DNA of 64,000 nt from an uncultured Bacilli bacterium (lineage in GTDB: Bacteria; Bacillota_I; Bacilli_A; RF39; UBA660): the NCBI GenBank assembly GCA_934085595.1, contig CAKOHK010000002.1, positions 62,001 through 126,000 on the forward strand, in the 5' to 3' direction. Shown in pieces: positions 53,105 to 62,059 of this stretch. A program made the position numbers and the translations under genes. Below the pieces are notes generated by a model, which was given only the letters and a program-made list of their open reading frames with translations, made no database searches and had not been told where the DNA came from. The stretch's first letter is position 1; each line of letters starts with the position of its first letter.

Positions 53105-53296
53105 ATGCCAAAAATGAAATCACATGGTGGAATTAGTAAGAAAATTAAAGTAAGAAACAGTGGTTCAACAAAAATAGGACATGTTGGAGCTAACCATAAT
53201 AGTGGAAAGAAACCAACAGACTTCAATAGAAAAGCAAGAAAGGGTTCTGTATTAAGTAGCGGAGATGCTAAAAGATATAGAGGCTTAATAGGATAG
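53105..53296 (+). CDS. rpmI: Ribosomal protein L35
   Basis: 63 residues from the ATG at 53105 (AAGGAGATG site); family members begin MPKMKSHGG. Basic, with KIKVRNSGSTKIGH and KRYRGLIG at the end. Standard position between infC and rplT. Confidence 0.95.
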   Translation: MPKMKSHGGISKKIKVRNSGSTKIGHVGANHNSGKKPTDFNRKARKGSVLSSGDAKRYRGLIG

Positions 53297-53306
53297 GGGG
53301 TAAAAA

Positions 53307-53840
53307 ATGACAAGAGTTAAAGGCGGAGTCGTATCAAAAAATAGAAGAAGAAAAGTATTAAAGAAAGCTAAAGGATATTTTGGAAGTAAACATAGATTAT
53401 ATAAGACAGCTCAAGAACAAGTATTCCACAGTGGAGCATATAGCTTCAACGATAGAAAGAAAAGAGCAAATGACTTTAGAAAACTATGGATTACAAGAAT
53501 TAATGCAGCTTGTAGAAGTAACGATATAGTTTATTCAAAATTCATTAATGGACTTAAAAAAGCAAATATCGATATTAATAGAAAGATGTTAAGTGAACTT
53601 GCTATTTTCGCACCAGAAGACTTCAAAAAATTAGTTGATATCTCTAAAAATGCTTTAGAAGGAAAAACATTAAAAGAAGAAGCTAAAGAAGTAGTTAAAA
53701 AAGTTGAAAAAGCTGTAGAAGAAAAAGTTGATTATGCTAAATTAACAGTTGCTGAATTAAAAGATTTATGTAAAGAAAAAGCGCTAGAAATAACTAGTAC
53801 TATGAAAAAAGCTGATCTAATTAAATTATTAGAAAAGTAA
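53307..53840 (+). CDS. rplT: Ribosomal protein L20 with SAP-like C-terminal extension
   Basis: 177 residues; L20 is normally about 118. Residues 1-117 are a typical L20: MTRVKGGVVSKNRRRKVLK, HRLYKTAQEQVF, NDFRKLWITRINAACR. After a Lys/Glu-rich helix (120-143) comes YAKLTVAELKDLCKEKALEI and KKADLIKLLEK, which look like a SAP/Rho-N helix-extended-loop-helix nucleic-acid-binding motif. L20 assembles 23S rRNA and represses this operon. Confidence 0.93.
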   Translation: MTRVKGGVVSKNRRRKVLKKAKGYFGSKHRLYKTAQEQVFHSGAYSFNDRKKRANDFRKLWITRINAACRSNDIVYSKFINGLKKANIDINRKMLSELAIFAPEDFKKLVDISKNALEGKTLKEEAKEVVKKVEKAVEEKVDYAKLTVAELKDLCKEKALEITSTMKKADLIKLLEK

Positions 53841-53854
53841 TAAGTTAAATTATG

Positions 53855-53882
53855 AAAGTGGACAATATGTTCACTTTTTTAT
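53855..53882 (+). terminator. Intrinsic terminator after rplT
   Basis: 9-bp stem AAAGTGGAC (53855-53863) with GTTCACTTT (53869-53877), one G-U pair, loop AATAT, T-run. Confidence 0.75.
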
Positions 53883-53922
53883 TTATTTAATTACTGAAAA
53901 TAGGTGTATTTCCTGATAAAAA

Positions 53923-53950
53923 TTGACAAATATATAAAATAGTGTATAAT
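53923..53950 (+). promoter_or_regulatory. Promoter of the acyltransferase gene
   Basis: Perfect -35 TTGACA (53923-53928), 16-base spacer, perfect -10 TATAAT (53945-53950). Confidence 0.75.
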
Positions 53951-53956
53951 ATACAA
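53942..53956 (+). promoter_or_regulatory. Operator-like site overlapping the -10
   Basis: GTGTATAATATACAA, 14 of 15 bases identical to operator 1 at 35613, covering the -10 of this promoter. Confidence 0.45.
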
Positions 53957-53977
53957 CATGAAAAAAGGGGAATTATA

Positions 53978-54898
53978 ATGGTAAGATTAACTATAGAAAA
54001 CTTTTCATCATGCAAAGAATACTATGAATACTTACGAAAAATGTGTTTAAATAATATGAAAAATAACTACAGTTTTGGACAAGATGCTATAAAAACGTTT
54101 TATCCTTTACTTAGAAATTATAAAATAGAATTGGAAGGAACGGAAAATATACCAAACGATACAAATGTACTATTCGTTCTAAATCATAGTACATCACATG
54201 ATATATTTACTGCATATGAAGTTTTATCAATGCTTAATAGAAGAGGTAGTGTAATGGTTGCCACTGATTGTTTAAATCCTATAACAACAGGAATATTTGC
54301 TATTTCAAATGCTACCTTATTAGATAGAAGAAATAAAAGTGAAAGAAAAAATTCTGTTTTAGAATTATCAAAAAAAATTGTAAGTGGAAACGATGGTGTC
54401 ATTTTTGGAGAAGGTACATGGAACTTACATCCAACATTACCTATGCATATAATTCAAAATGGTGCGGCAAAAATATCTTTAATTTCACAGGTTCCAGTAA
54501 TACCTACAATTATGGAATATATAGAAGTAAATGATTTAGTTGAAAACGATGCACAACTATTTAAAAAATGTATAATTAGATTTGGAAAGCCAATATATCT
54601 AAGTTATAATAATGATTTAATTGAAGAGTCAAAATCTATAAGAAATGCTATGAGTGATATTAGAAAAGATATATGGACAGATTTTGAAATAAATCGTGAT
54701 TCTATAGAAGACATAGATCCAATTATGTACGTAAATCACACTTACGCAAAGAAGTTTAAAGCACTTGGGTTTACATTTAATTCTGAAACTGAACAAAAAT
54801 ACTTGCTATTCGATTCAGAATCAAAAGAAAGTGAATATAGAATAGATGAAAATGGTGAGTTTAAACCAGGTATAATCACAAAAAGATTAAGAAAATAA
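53978..54898 (+). CDS. Lysophospholipid acyltransferase (PlsC-like)
   Basis: 306 residues from the ATG at 53978 (AAAGGGG site). The acyltransferase HxxxxD motif is in LNHSTSHDIF; the second motif region reads FGEGTWNLHP in place of FPEGTR. It transfers acyl chains to a lysophospholipid or glycerol phosphate at the inner membrane face. The C-terminal about 90 residues are a soluble extension. An acyl-CoA synthetase gene follows, though with its own promoter. Confidence 0.82.
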   Translation: MVRLTIENFSSCKEYYEYLRKMCLNNMKNNYSFGQDAIKTFYPLLRNYKIELEGTENIPNDTNVLFVLNHSTSHDIFTAYEVLSMLNRRGSVMVATDCLNPITTGIFAISNATLLDRRNKSERKNSVLELSKKIVSGNDGVIFGEGTWNLHPTLPMHIIQNGAAKISLISQVPVIPTIMEYIEVNDLVENDAQLFKKCIIRFGKPIYLSYNNDLIEESKSIRNAMSDIRKDIWTDFEINRDSIEDIDPIMYVNHTYAKKFKALGFTFNSETEQKYLLFDSESKESEYRIDENGEFKPGIITKRLRK

Positions 54899-54922
54899 TG
54901 ATAAAAATTATTAATCATTTTT
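54897..54922 (+). terminator. Weak terminator after the acyltransferase gene
   Basis: Short stem AATGAT (54897-54902) with ATCATT (54914-54919), then TTTT. Weak. Confidence 0.35.
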
Positions 54923-54957
54923 GCACACATATTAAACTAGTTTATTATAGCAAATTA

Positions 54958-54966
54958 TGATATAAT
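54958..54966 (+). promoter_or_regulatory. Extended -10 promoter for the acyl-CoA synthetase
   Basis: TGATATAAT (-10 at 54961-54966); GGGAGG ribosome site follows. Confidence 0.6.
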
Positions 54967-54993
54967 AAATATAGATAACACGGGAGGTTTTAA

Positions 54994-56853
54994 GTGAAAA
55001 AAGAGGAGTTAATTAATTTAAAAAATAAGATATTAAAGTTATCAAAAGAAGAGCAAAAATTAAGAGATTTATATTTAAAGAAATTATCAAACGGAACATA
55101 TCAAGGACCACTAGTTGGATATCCAGAAATCGATAAACCTTGGCTTCAATATCAAACAGATGAAGCAATTTTAAAAGATTTTGAAGGAGTATCAGCATAT
55201 CAATTAATGCAAAAAAGTAATGTTGGTCATGAAAATGAAGTGGCAATTGAATATTTTGGAAGAAAAATAACTTTTAAAGAATTAATGAACAATATAGACT
55301 TAGTAGCAAAAGGTTTAACAGAAATAGGTATTAAAAAAGGCGATGTTGTAATGATGAGCATGCCAAATACACCAGAAGCAGAATACTTATTCTACGCTAT
55401 AAATAAGATAGGAGCAGTTTTAAATACAATTGATCCAAGAACAAGTCCGGAAATTATTATAAATGACGCTATCAAAACTAATACAAAATATGTTTTTGGA
55501 ATCGACGCATTATCTAAAGTACTAGAAAAAATGCCAGAAAATATTAAAGGAGTAGCTATATCTCCATACACATCTTTACCGCTACCATTAAAGATTATGA
55601 TGAAATTAAAAGGTGATCCAAATAAAAATAGTCAAGTACTATCATGGGATAACTTTATTAATATGAGTAAGCAATCTAATATAAAAGAAACAACATCTAT
55701 TTATGAGCCAAACTCTCTAGCAGCAATAGTTCATACTGGAGGAACAACAGGAATACCTAAAGGGGTTATGCTTACTAACGAAAATCTAAATGGATTAATT
55801 TATCAAATGAAATACGGATATGATAATTTTCATCGTGGACAAACATTTTTAAATATCTTGCCACCATTTATAGCTTTAGGATTAAATAATGCAATGCATC
55901 TATCAGCATGCCTAGGACTAAAGTCAGTAATGATACCAACTTTTGAACCGGAAGACATACCAGGTTTATTGTTAAAACATAAACCAAATGTATTTCTATG
56001 TGGACCAATTCATTTAAAAGTATTATTAAAAGACAAAAATATTAAAAATAAAGACTTATCATTCATTGAAGTAATTTGCTCTGGTGGAGAAAAAATGCCT
56101 AAAAAGGACCAAGAAGAAGCACAAAACTTTTTAAAAGAGCATGGCTCAAATGCAAAAATGTGGCTTGGTTATGGAGCAACAGAAATGAGTGCTGGAATAT
56201 CATGTATGAAAGACAATGCATTTATATATAAAAGTGTTGGAGTTCCATATTTACAAAACAATATTAAAATATGTGATATTGATACAAAAGAAGAATTACA
56301 AGGATACAACCAAACAGGTGAAGTTTATATTTCAGGACCAACACTAATGCAAGATTATATTTTAAGTGAAGAATATAAAGAAAGTGAAGAAGTAATTGTA
56401 ACTGATGAATGTGGAACAAAATGGTATAAAAGCAAAGATATAGGCCGTGTTAATGAAGATGGAATGCTATTTATAGATGATAGATTAAAAAGAATAATAA
56501 CAAGAAGAGGATTTAAAATCTATCCAGAACACATAGAATCTATCATTAGACAAAACGAATATGTAGAAGATTGTGTAGTAGTCGGTATTTATGATGAAGA
56601 CGAAATAAGTATTCCAGTAGCAAACATAGTACTAAAAGAAGAAGTAAAATATAATGAAGATGTAAAACAAAGTATTATTGAAAACACAGAAGAAATTATA
56701 AAAGCAAGTCTGCCAAGCTACACAGTAATAGCAGGATATAACTTTATAGATAAAATGCCGTTAACTAAAATTGGAAAAACAGACTTTGTTGCACTTGAAA
56801 AGCTTGGAATTATGGGGGAAAAAAGAAATCAAAAAATATTTAAAATGATGTAA
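54994..56853 (+). CDS. AMP-binding acyl-CoA synthetase/ligase
   Basis: 619 residues with a GTG start (GGGAGGTT site). ANL-superfamily motifs: A3 IVHTGGTTGIPKGVMLT, A5 LGYGATEMSAG, A7 YKSKDIGRVNEDGMLFIDDRLKRII, and A10 LPLTKIGKTDF with the catalytic Lys. It adenylates a carboxylic acid, probably a fatty acid, then makes the CoA thioester. An N-terminal helical segment of about 60 residues is extra. With the neighbouring acyltransferase it may serve lipid synthesis or salvage. Confidence 0.9.
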   Translation: MKKEELINLKNKILKLSKEEQKLRDLYLKKLSNGTYQGPLVGYPEIDKPWLQYQTDEAILKDFEGVSAYQLMQKSNVGHENEVAIEYFGRKITFKELMNNIDLVAKGLTEIGIKKGDVVMMSMPNTPEAEYLFYAINKIGAVLNTIDPRTSPEIIINDAIKTNTKYVFGIDALSKVLEKMPENIKGVAISPYTSLPLPLKIMMKLKGDPNKNSQVLSWDNFINMSKQSNIKETTSIYEPNSLAAIVHTGGTTGIPKGVMLTNENLNGLIYQMKYGYDNFHRGQTFLNILPPFIALGLNNAMHLSACLGLKSVMIPTFEPEDIPGLLLKHKPNVFLCGPIHLKVLLKDKNIKNKDLSFIEVICSGGEKMPKKDQEEAQNFLKEHGSNAKMWLGYGATEMSAGISCMKDNAFIYKSVGVPYLQNNIKICDIDTKEELQGYNQTGEVYISGPTLMQDYILSEEYKESEEVIVTDECGTKWYKSKDIGRVNEDGMLFIDDRLKRIITRRGFKIYPEHIESIIRQNEYVEDCVVVGIYDEDEISIPVANIVLKEEVKYNEDVKQSIIENTEEIIKASLPSYTVIAGYNFIDKMPLTKIGKTDFVALEKLGIMGEKRNQKIFKMM

Positions 56854-56867
56854 AAGGAAGGACTATT

Positions 56868-59093
56868 ATGATTACCATAATTACTAATATTGTAAGTTTA
56901 ATTTATCTTGTATTAATATCAATAATTTATTATACAAAAAAGAAAGCTAAAAGTGAAGAAAATAGAATATATTCCATCATGTTAATTGCCTCTATCATAG
57001 GAAATATATTAGATCCACTATCAGGAATACTATACTATAACAATTATAATGTTATGTCTCTATCATATTTAATATTAACAAAAATGATTTTGTTATATTA
57101 TTTAATATGGGACATGTCATTTTTTTCTTATATAATTTTAATAACTAATTCAGATAATTCTACAAAGTTCAAAAAAATATTAAAAATCATAACATCAGTT
57201 CTTATAGTTATAGTATTATTTTCGCCATTAAAAATAGTAAGCAATAATAATACTATTTCACCAGTAGGACTACCAGTTAATTTATTGGCTATATTAACAT
57301 TTATACTTTTTATATTAACTATTATTTTTCTAATAAAAAACCGTAAAGTAGTAGTAAAGAAAAAATTATTACCATTAGTTATATATATCGTACTTGGGAT
57401 AACTTTATTTATAATAGGAGAAAAAACTAATATTTTAATAATGACTTTTTGTGATACATTTATAACTATATTAATGTATTTTACTATAGAAAACCCGGAT
57501 TTAAAACTATTAAATCAAATGCAGTTGGCAAAGGAACAAGCAGTGAAGGCAAATAGAGCAAAATCTGATTTTCTATCAAGTATGTCACATGAAATAAGAA
57601 CACCACTAAATGCTATAGTTGGCTTATCAGAAGATAATTTATCTTATAAAGATAGTGTTCCAAAAGAAGTATTAGAAAACTCAAAAGATATATTAAGTGC
57701 TTCACAAACACTTTTAGAAATAGTAGGCAATATACTAGATATTAATAAAATAGAAGAAAATAAAATTGAAATAGTTAGTGGTATTTACAATTTAAATGAA
57801 GAAATAAATAAATTATGTAAGGTAACAACTTCACGAATTGGTGAAAAGAATGTAAAATTTAATCTACAGATAGCAGAAGATATTCCTTATGAATTAATAG
57901 GAGATAAAGGTAAAATAAAAGAAATAGTAAATAATCTATTAACAAACGCTATTAAATATACAAATGAAGGAGAAATAGATTTAAATATAAAATGTATTAA
58001 TGATATTGATAAGAATATTTCAAATATAATTATAGTTTGCAAAGATACAGGTAAAGGAATCAAACCTGAACATATAAATAGATTATTTAATAAGTTTGAT
58101 AGATTAGATGCACAAGTTAATACAACTACCGAGGGAACGGGATTAGGTCTTGCAATAACAAAAACTCTAATAGAACTTATGTCAGGTACAATAACTGTAC
58201 AATCTTCATATGGATATGGCTCAACATTTATAGTTCAAATACCACAAATTATTAGTAAACTATCAAAACCAGAAATGCTAGAAAGTGTAACAGAAAATGA
58301 TGAAGAAACTATAGACTTATATAAAGGTAAAAAAGTATTAATAGTAGATGATAATAAACTTAATATAAAAGTAGGAACAAGAGTACTTAGTAATTTTGGA
58401 TTTGTAATAGATGAATGTTATGATGGATTAGAATGCTTAAATAAAATTAAACAAGGAAATACCTATGATTTAATACTAATGGATATTATGATGCCAAATA
58501 TGAATGGAGAAGCATGTATAGAAGAACTTAAAAAAATGGAAATAACTACTCCGGTAATTGCACTAACGGCAGATACACTACTAGGAGCAGAAGAAAAATA
58601 TTTAAGTGAAGGTTTTAAAGCCTATGTAGCTAAACCATTTACTAAAGACCAAATAAAAGAAAAGATAGATTTAGTATTTGGATATAAAACAAAGAAACAA
58701 AACACCCTGAATCAAAACAATGTAGAAAATAACTATACAGAAGAATACTTATCAAAAAATGGAATTGATTATGAAAAAGGAGTAGAGTTATTAGGAGATT
58801 TAGCAACATATGGTGATATGCTAGTAGACTGGGTTAATAAATGGAAAATAGATTTTGAAAAAATGAAAAATCAGAAAGATAATCATGATATGGAAAATTA
58901 TGCTATTAGTGCTCATTCATTGAAAAGTGATTCTAAATATTTTGGCTTTTCTAAACTCGCAGAATTATCATACAATCATGAAATAAAGTCAAAAGAAAAC
59001 AATGAAGAATACATAAACAATAATTTTGATGAGTTAAACAAAGAGTTCTTAAGAATTAATTCAGTAGTAAAAAATTATTTGAACATTAAATAA
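56868..59093 (+). CDS. Hybrid sensor histidine kinase with receiver and Hpt domains
   Basis: 741 residues. Six or seven membrane helices (about 5-210), then HisKA with His241 in SHEIRTPLNAI, a HATPase domain (NLLTNAIKYT, DTGKGI, GTGLGLAI), a receiver domain with phospho-Asp539 (DLILMDIMMPN) and Lys in VAKPF, and a C-terminal Hpt with His683 in SAHSLKSDS. A complete internal phosphorelay, rare in small low-GC genomes. No output regulator lies nearby. It starts 14 bp after the acyl-CoA synthetase gene, so membrane lipid state is a possible, unproven cue. Confidence 0.92.
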   Translation: MITIITNIVSLIYLVLISIIYYTKKKAKSEENRIYSIMLIASIIGNILDPLSGILYYNNYNVMSLSYLILTKMILLYYLIWDMSFFSYIILITNSDNSTKFKKILKIITSVLIVIVLFSPLKIVSNNNTISPVGLPVNLLAILTFILFILTIIFLIKNRKVVVKKKLLPLVIYIVLGITLFIIGEKTNILIMTFCDTFITILMYFTIENPDLKLLNQMQLAKEQAVKANRAKSDFLSSMSHEIRTPLNAIVGLSEDNLSYKDSVPKEVLENSKDILSASQTLLEIVGNILDINKIEENKIEIVSGIYNLNEEINKLCKVTTSRIGEKNVKFNLQIAEDIPYELIGDKGKIKEIVNNLLTNAIKYTNEGEIDLNIKCINDIDKNISNIIIVCKDTGKGIKPEHINRLFNKFDRLDAQVNTTTEGTGLGLAITKTLIELMSGTITVQSSYGYGSTFIVQIPQIISKLSKPEMLESVTENDEETIDLYKGKKVLIVDDNKLNIKVGTRVLSNFGFVIDECYDGLECLNKIKQGNTYDLILMDIMMPNMNGEACIEELKKMEITTPVIALTADTLLGAEEKYLSEGFKAYVAKPFTKDQIKEKIDLVFGYKTKKQNTLNQNNVENNYTEEYLSKNGIDYEKGVELLGDLATYGDMLVDWVNKWKIDFEKMKNQKDNHDMENYAISAHSLKSDSKYFGFSKLAELSYNHEIKSKENNEEYINNNFDELNKEFLRINSVVKNYLNIK

Positions 59094-59112
59094 TAAAACG
59101 CAAGAAGGAAAA

Positions 59113-60141
59113 GTGATTAAAATGAAGTATCTATGTACGTTTGGTAGTGGCTGGGATAAAGCGATTAAAAAAATATTTGAAAAAGAGTTTGCAAACTATT
59201 ATGTGGAATCACTTGGGGATGGAATAATAGTATTTAGCACAAAAGATGTAATTGACATAAAAAAATTATTTTTCTTTAACAATGTATATTTGTTACTAAA
59301 AGAAAAGAAGAATAATACTACAGATTTTGATAAATGCGTAAGTGATATATTAAATGGTTTAAAAATAAATTATGATGATATTAGAAAAAACTTAAAAGAA
59401 ATTAAAGCTAGAAGTTTTAAGTTTATTGGGATTAATGGTAATCAGCCATGCAAAATAAATTATAGAAACTTAGGCAAATTAGAAAATGAAATACAAAAAA
59501 CCTTAGGTATAAAAGTATCAAAAGATAGACACTATTTAGATTTTGTATTTTTAAAACGAAACAATGGAATCATGTATCTTTTACTAAAGCTATCATATAA
59601 TCGAAAAACAGAAAAAGACTTAGAAAAAGGAACATTAAGACCTGAAGTGTCATATTTATTATCTTCTTTAGCAGATATAAAAGAAACTGATATAATATTA
59701 GATCCTTTTGCTGGAAGTGGTTCAATTCCAAAAGAGATAATTAAGCACTACAAATACAACATGATTTTTGCATCGGAATTAGATGAAGGAAAATATGATA
59801 AATTAAAAAAGAGATTTAAAGGAAATAACAAAAACTTCTTTATAAAAAACATTGATGCATTAAACATGGACTTTTTTAAGGACAATTTTATAGATATTGT
59901 TATCACAGATCCACCATGGAATGTTTATGATCATAAAGATAAAAACTATACTGACTTTTATTTCAAAATGTTACAAGAATTAAATCGTATCGTAAAACAA
60001 GATGGTAAACTAATTATTTTAATGGGAAATGAAACAGAATTTGAAACAGCATTATCTAAAACATCTTTAAAATTAGAAGATAAATTATCAGTACTAATAA
60101 ATGGTAAAAAAGCGAAAGTATATATTTTAATAGTAGAATAA
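59113..60141 (+). CDS. RNA methyltransferase-like protein (RlmL/Trm14 type)
   Basis: 342 residues from a GTG with AAGGAA 4 bases upstream; an ATG at 59122 is the alternative. Residues about 1-165 resemble a divergent THUMP-like N-terminal part. The Rossmann methyltransferase domain reads LRPEVSYLLSSLA, ILDPFAGSGSIPKEI (SAM loop), and VITDPPWNVYD (catalytic DPPW, as in amino methyltransferases). This layout fits N2-guanine modification of rRNA or tRNA. Confidence 0.78.
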   Translation: MIKMKYLCTFGSGWDKAIKKIFEKEFANYYVESLGDGIIVFSTKDVIDIKKLFFFNNVYLLLKEKKNNTTDFDKCVSDILNGLKINYDDIRKNLKEIKARSFKFIGINGNQPCKINYRNLGKLENEIQKTLGIKVSKDRHYLDFVFLKRNNGIMYLLLKLSYNRKTEKDLEKGTLRPEVSYLLSSLADIKETDIILDPFAGSGSIPKEIIKHYKYNMIFASELDEGKYDKLKKRFKGNNKNFFIKNIDALNMDFFKDNFIDIVITDPPWNVYDHKDKNYTDFYFKMLQELNRIVKQDGKLIILMGNETEFETALSKTSLKLEDKLSVLINGKKAKVYILIVE

Positions 60142-60361
60142 AATTAAAATAACATATCACTAAATTTAAAATTGTATGTAATTATTCTTAACTACGATAA
60201 AAAACTATTTCATAAAAGTGTCAAAAAAACTTGTATGTGCTAGCAGTGCGTAAAAATTTAAACATGAGTTAAATATTTGATTAGTAAGAACTTTATCATT
60301 TGTAGAAAAGAAATTAAATATTTAATAGTTTAAAAAAATAATAAAAAATTCAAAAAAAGTA
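60142..60361. other. Intergenic region without recognised gene
   Basis: About 220 very AT-rich bases. Only short direct similarities (TTAAATATTT repeated near 60270 and 60315) are seen; no ORF, hairpin or RNA gene recognised. Confidence 0.5.
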
Positions 60362-60389
60362 TTGACAAACAAAAATAATATGGTAAATT
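60362..60389 (+). promoter_or_regulatory. Promoter of the rel leader
   Basis: -35 TTGACA (60362-60367), 16-base spacer ending TGG, -10 TAAATT (60384-60389). A TATAAT at 60393-60398 is too far from this -35 but could act alone. Confidence 0.5.
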
Positions 60390-60417
60390 AAATATAATTT
60401 ATTTGAAAGGAGAATGT

Positions 60418-60546
60418 ATGAAAAGAATATATTGTACTATAATTAATAATTATAAAAAAAGATATTATGATAACATAATTTGCTCAAACATTCTTCATGA
60501 TATAAAAAATAGAAAAATTGCGGTGGCGTCAAAAGCATTTAATTAA
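60418..60546 (+). CDS. Leader ORF upstream of rel (42 codons)
   Basis: AAAGGAG ribosome site and ATG. Product is basic with many Ile, Asn, Lys and Tyr. Its last seven codons lie inside the terminator hairpin that separates it from rel, so a ribosome finishing this ORF would stop the hairpin from forming. Confidence 0.55.
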   Translation: MKRIYCTIINNYKKRYYDNIICSNILHDIKNRKIAVASKAFN

Positions 60547-60568
60547 TGTCTTTGACGCCCTCTTTTTT
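60525..60568 (+). terminator. Terminator/attenuator before rel
   Basis: GC-rich stem GGCGTCAAA (60525-60533) with TTTGACGCC (60551-60559), then CTCTTTTTT. Located between the leader ORF and rel, so rel expression needs read-through or a hidden promoter. Confidence 0.75.
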
Positions 60569-60587
60569 ATATTTAGGAGGTGTTTTG

Positions 60588-62033
60588 ATGAATGATAATA
60601 ATATTGTATTAAAGGATTTATTAAACAAACTAAAAGAATACAATCCAGAGGAAACAGAAAATGTAAGAAAAGCTTATGAGTATGCAAGTATTTTACACGA
60701 TGGTCAAGTAAGACAAAGTGGTGAACCTTATATAACTCATCCTTTAAATGTTGCTTATATCCTTGCAGATATGCATGCTGATGGCGATACAATATGTGCA
60801 GGTCTTTTACACGATACGTTAGAGGATACTAATATTACAAAAGAAGATATTGCTCATGATTTCAATCAAAATATTGCTAATTTAGTTGATGGAGTTACCA
60901 AATTGTCTAAAATGAATTTTTCTTCTAAGCAAGATCAAAATTATGCTAACACAAGAAAAATAATAACAGGAATAACTGAAGATGTTAGAATAATTATAAT
61001 TAAACTTGCGGATAGACTACATAATATGAGAACTTTAGGATTTAAATCTGAATTTAAGCAAAAAGAAAATGCACTTGAAACAATGGAAATATTTGTTCCA
61101 CTCGCTTATTATATTGGCGCATATAGAATAAAATCAGAATTAGAAGATCTATCATTGCAGTATTTAAAGCCAGACATGTATAAAAGTATAGAAGAAAGGA
61201 AACTAAAAATTGAAAAATCAAGTGAAGAGTGTTTAAAGGAAATGCTAAGTAAAATAGAAACGCTGCTAAATGATCAAAATATACCAAATGAAATAAAAAT
61301 AAGGACCAAGAATATTTATGGTATATATAAAAGATTAAGCGAAGGACATAAACTATCTAATATACATGACTTATTAGCACTTAAGATAATGGTGGATGAA
61401 GTGGCGAATTGTTATTATACATTAGGAATGATTCATAGGGAATATCATCCAATAAATGATAAGTTCAAAGATTATATTTGTAATCCAAAAACAAATATGT
61501 ATCAAAGTTTACATACAACAGTCTTTGGACCAGATGATAGGTTAGTGCAGACCCAAATAAGAACATTTGATATGGATAAAGTAGCATCTTTTGGGTTAAC
61601 TGCTTATTGGGATGAACAAAAAGGAAAAGCAAGAGATGTAATGCAAAATGATTTAAAGCAAAAATTCCAGTTTTTCAAATCGTTAACAGAAATTAATTCT
61701 ATGTTTGGAGATAATCAACAATTTGTAAATCAAGTAAAGACTGAATTATTTGCAGACAGGGTATATGTATACACGACAAAAGGCGACATTATAGAACTTC
61801 CTAAAGGAGCAACACCCATAGACTTCGCATATAAAATACATACAGATATAGGAAATACAATGGTAGGAGTATTTGTGAATGATGAGTTTGTGCCAATAGA
61901 CTATGTATTGCATAATAAAGATAGAGTAAGAATTGTTACCGATGATTTATCCTATGGCCCTAGGATTGATTGGATGGATAAAGCTCAAACTAGTTTAGCA
62001 AAAAGAAAAATAAGGGAATTCTATAAAAAATAA
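60588..62033 (+). CDS. rel: Short RelA/SpoT-family (p)ppGpp synthetase/hydrolase
   Basis: 481 residues from the ATG at 60588 (AGGAGGTG site). HD hydrolase domain: RQSGEPYITHPLNVAY, LLHDTLEDT, KLADRLHNMRT. Synthetase domain: TKNIYGIYKRLSEG, DLLALKIMV, YICNPKTNMYQSLHTTVFGP. A TGS domain follows (DRVYVYTTKGDIIELPKGATPIDFAY). It ends there: the helical, zinc-finger and ACT domains of a full Rel (about 730 residues) are missing, so starvation sensing on the ribosome may differ. Confidence 0.9.
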   Translation: MNDNNIVLKDLLNKLKEYNPEETENVRKAYEYASILHDGQVRQSGEPYITHPLNVAYILADMHADGDTICAGLLHDTLEDTNITKEDIAHDFNQNIANLVDGVTKLSKMNFSSKQDQNYANTRKIITGITEDVRIIIIKLADRLHNMRTLGFKSEFKQKENALETMEIFVPLAYYIGAYRIKSELEDLSLQYLKPDMYKSIEERKLKIEKSSEECLKEMLSKIETLLNDQNIPNEIKIRTKNIYGIYKRLSEGHKLSNIHDLLALKIMVDEVANCYYTLGMIHREYHPINDKFKDYICNPKTNMYQSLHTTVFGPDDRLVQTQIRTFDMDKVASFGLTAYWDEQKGKARDVMQNDLKQKFQFFKSLTEINSMFGDNQQFVNQVKTELFADRVYVYTTKGDIIELPKGATPIDFAYKIHTDIGNTMVGVFVNDEFVPIDYVLHNKDRVRIVTDDLSYGPRIDWMDKAQTSLAKRKIREFYKK

Positions 62034-62059
62034 ATATAAAATAAAGGAGAAAAAAGAAA

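Noticed and set aside
60480..60570. T-box riboswitch before rel
   Set aside because: A GGTGGCG string precedes the terminator, but the T-box sequence and the upstream stem I are not seen, and the leader holds an ORF.
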